From: Butyrivibrio sp. XPD2006
GTDB lineage: Bacteria > Bacillota > Clostridia > Lachnospirales > Lachnospiraceae
Reading direction: 5' to 3'
Length of the DNA stretch: 64,000 nt
Assembly: GCF_000420865.1 (NCBI RefSeq)
Contig: NZ_ATVT01000010.1
Coordinates: 62,001 to 126,000, forward strand
In this document: piece after piece, positions 63,597 to 64,000 of the stretch
Layout of the letters: every line of letters begins with the position of its first letter
Numbering within the stretch: the stretch's first letter is position 1
Position numbers and translations under genes: made by a program
The notes under the pieces: model-generated
The model's input: only the letters and a program-made list of their open reading frames with translations
Database searches by the model: none
What the model was told of the DNA's origin: nothing

Positions 63597-63830
63597 ATGG
63601 GGCTCATTCATTTTGGCAAGAAACAGAAATCTATAAGCAAAGACATCCCTTTTGACCCCGACAAACAGATAGCTGTAATTAAGTGCAGTATCTGTACCGG
63701 AGAGCAGGTGGCAGGTTTTAAGAGTAAAGAAGATGGTCATTTTACCGAGGTAATGCTGATAAGAGATGCTAAGGATCTGGAAAAGTTTAAGGAAACTTAC
63801 AAAATAGAAGAGATAAAAAAGGAATACTAA
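63597..63830 (+). CDS. Small hypothetical protein
   Basis: 77 residues from the ATG at 63597, with GAGGAT six bases upstream. It starts MGLIHFGKKQKS and contains VIKCSICTGEQVAGFKS, with two cysteines spaced CxxC, and HFTEVMLIRDAKDLEKFKE. Soluble, alpha/beta. Similar short proteins are, from memory, common in Lachnospiraceae, but I know no function. A VanZ-like gene begins 14 bases after the stop. Confidence 0.7.
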   Translation: MGLIHFGKKQKSISKDIPFDPDKQIAVIKCSICTGEQVAGFKSKEDGHFTEVMLIRDAKDLEKFKETYKIEEIKKEY

Positions 63831-63844
63831 ATTAATATTAGATA

Positions 63845-64000
63845 ATGATTGTGATTACATTTCTTCAACTAATGCTTTTTATAACAATAATATGGATTAT
63901 TACCCGCTTGGTGGCAGCAATTATAACAAAGTCATTTTCAGTAAAACGTGAAATTCTGCTGCTTTTAGTCTACGTGTGCATCGTTGTTATCTTCAGATTC
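63845..64000 (+). CDS. VanZ-like membrane protein, 5' end only
   Basis: The frame opens with ATG at 63845 and has no stop to the window end (52 codons). A first hydrophobic helix (MIVITFLQLMLFITIIWII in part) is followed by a basic loop with SFSVKREI and a second helix LLLLVYVCIVVIFRF. That second helix matches the start of VanZ family proteins. The rest of the gene lies outside the window. Confidence 0.6.
   Translation, partial: MIVITFLQLMLFITIIWIITRLVAAIITKSFSVKREILLLLVYVCIVVIFRF

Noticed and set aside
53665-63830. Classical integron cassette array
   Set aside because: No integron integrase and no attC-like imperfect palindromes between genes; the repeated post-stop motif is too short and irregular for attC.
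1-64000. tRNA or rRNA genes
   Set aside because: No cloverleaf with TTCRA loop and CCA-like end, and no rRNA signature, was noticed in the intergenic regions by eye; a tRNA scan would be decisive.

Overview
The window looks like the chromosome of a low-to-moderate GC Lachnospiraceae bacterium (Clostridia), most likely a Butyrivibrio or Pseudobutyrivibrio-type gut or rumen anaerobe. Pointers are a T-box leader on pheST, a pyrophosphate-type phosphofructokinase, a GPH sugar symporter next to GH3 and GH78 enzymes, a GH3 enzyme with reversed domain order as described for Butyrivibrio fibrisolvens beta-glucosidase, and several cyclic-di-GMP proteins. No rRNA, tRNA, transposase, integrase, phage gene or CRISPR array was seen.

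Layout. 1-6.9 kb: a tightly overlapping lipid operon (3' end of pssA, psd, a UbiA-type prenyltransferase, an ATP-grasp/PEP-utilizer phosphotransferase, a large GNAT-fold acyltransferase, an AMP-forming acyl ligase). 6.9-8.6 kb (minus): YitT membrane protein and an AP2-domain protein with a degenerate HNH core. 8.7-14.3 kb: threonine synthase, citrate synthase, deoC (minus), Xaa-Pro aminopeptidase. 14.3-14.6 kb: a probable 6S RNA with its own promoter and terminator. 14.6-24.5 kb: membrane proteins, an exo/endonuclease-phosphatase, PPi-PFK, HU, an EAL protein with an altered GGDEF site, DegV (minus) and a GGDEF protein. 24.5-36.9 kb: T-box plus pheST, M18 peptidase, queA, a PilZ-ugd pair, an RsmH-like methyltransferase, MATE exporter, M42 peptidase and a TIM-barrel protein. 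37-44.7 kb: AraC regulator, GPH symporter, GH3 and GH78, read as a rhamnoside/glucoside utilisation locus. 44.8-49.7 kb: ABC exporter with LytTR-DUF3021 regulators, then ktrBA (minus).

49.8-64 kb is an accessory stretch with nearly all genes on the plus strand: two FG-GAP-like proteins (one fused to AzlD), a SUFU-domain protein, at least eight GNAT domains (one gene frameshifted, one surviving only as a tail fragment), possible immunity proteins, VOC, methyltransferase, alpha/beta hydrolase, TfoX, AAC(3) and HD proteins, ending in a partial VanZ-like gene. Genes here are short and unrelated in function. Several stop codons are followed by a similar CAGTTTTA-type sequence, and a 505-base gap holds three consecutive hairpins built from one TATGCCTT stem. 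The most promising undescribed systems are the lipid operon at the left end and this cassette-like island at the right end.
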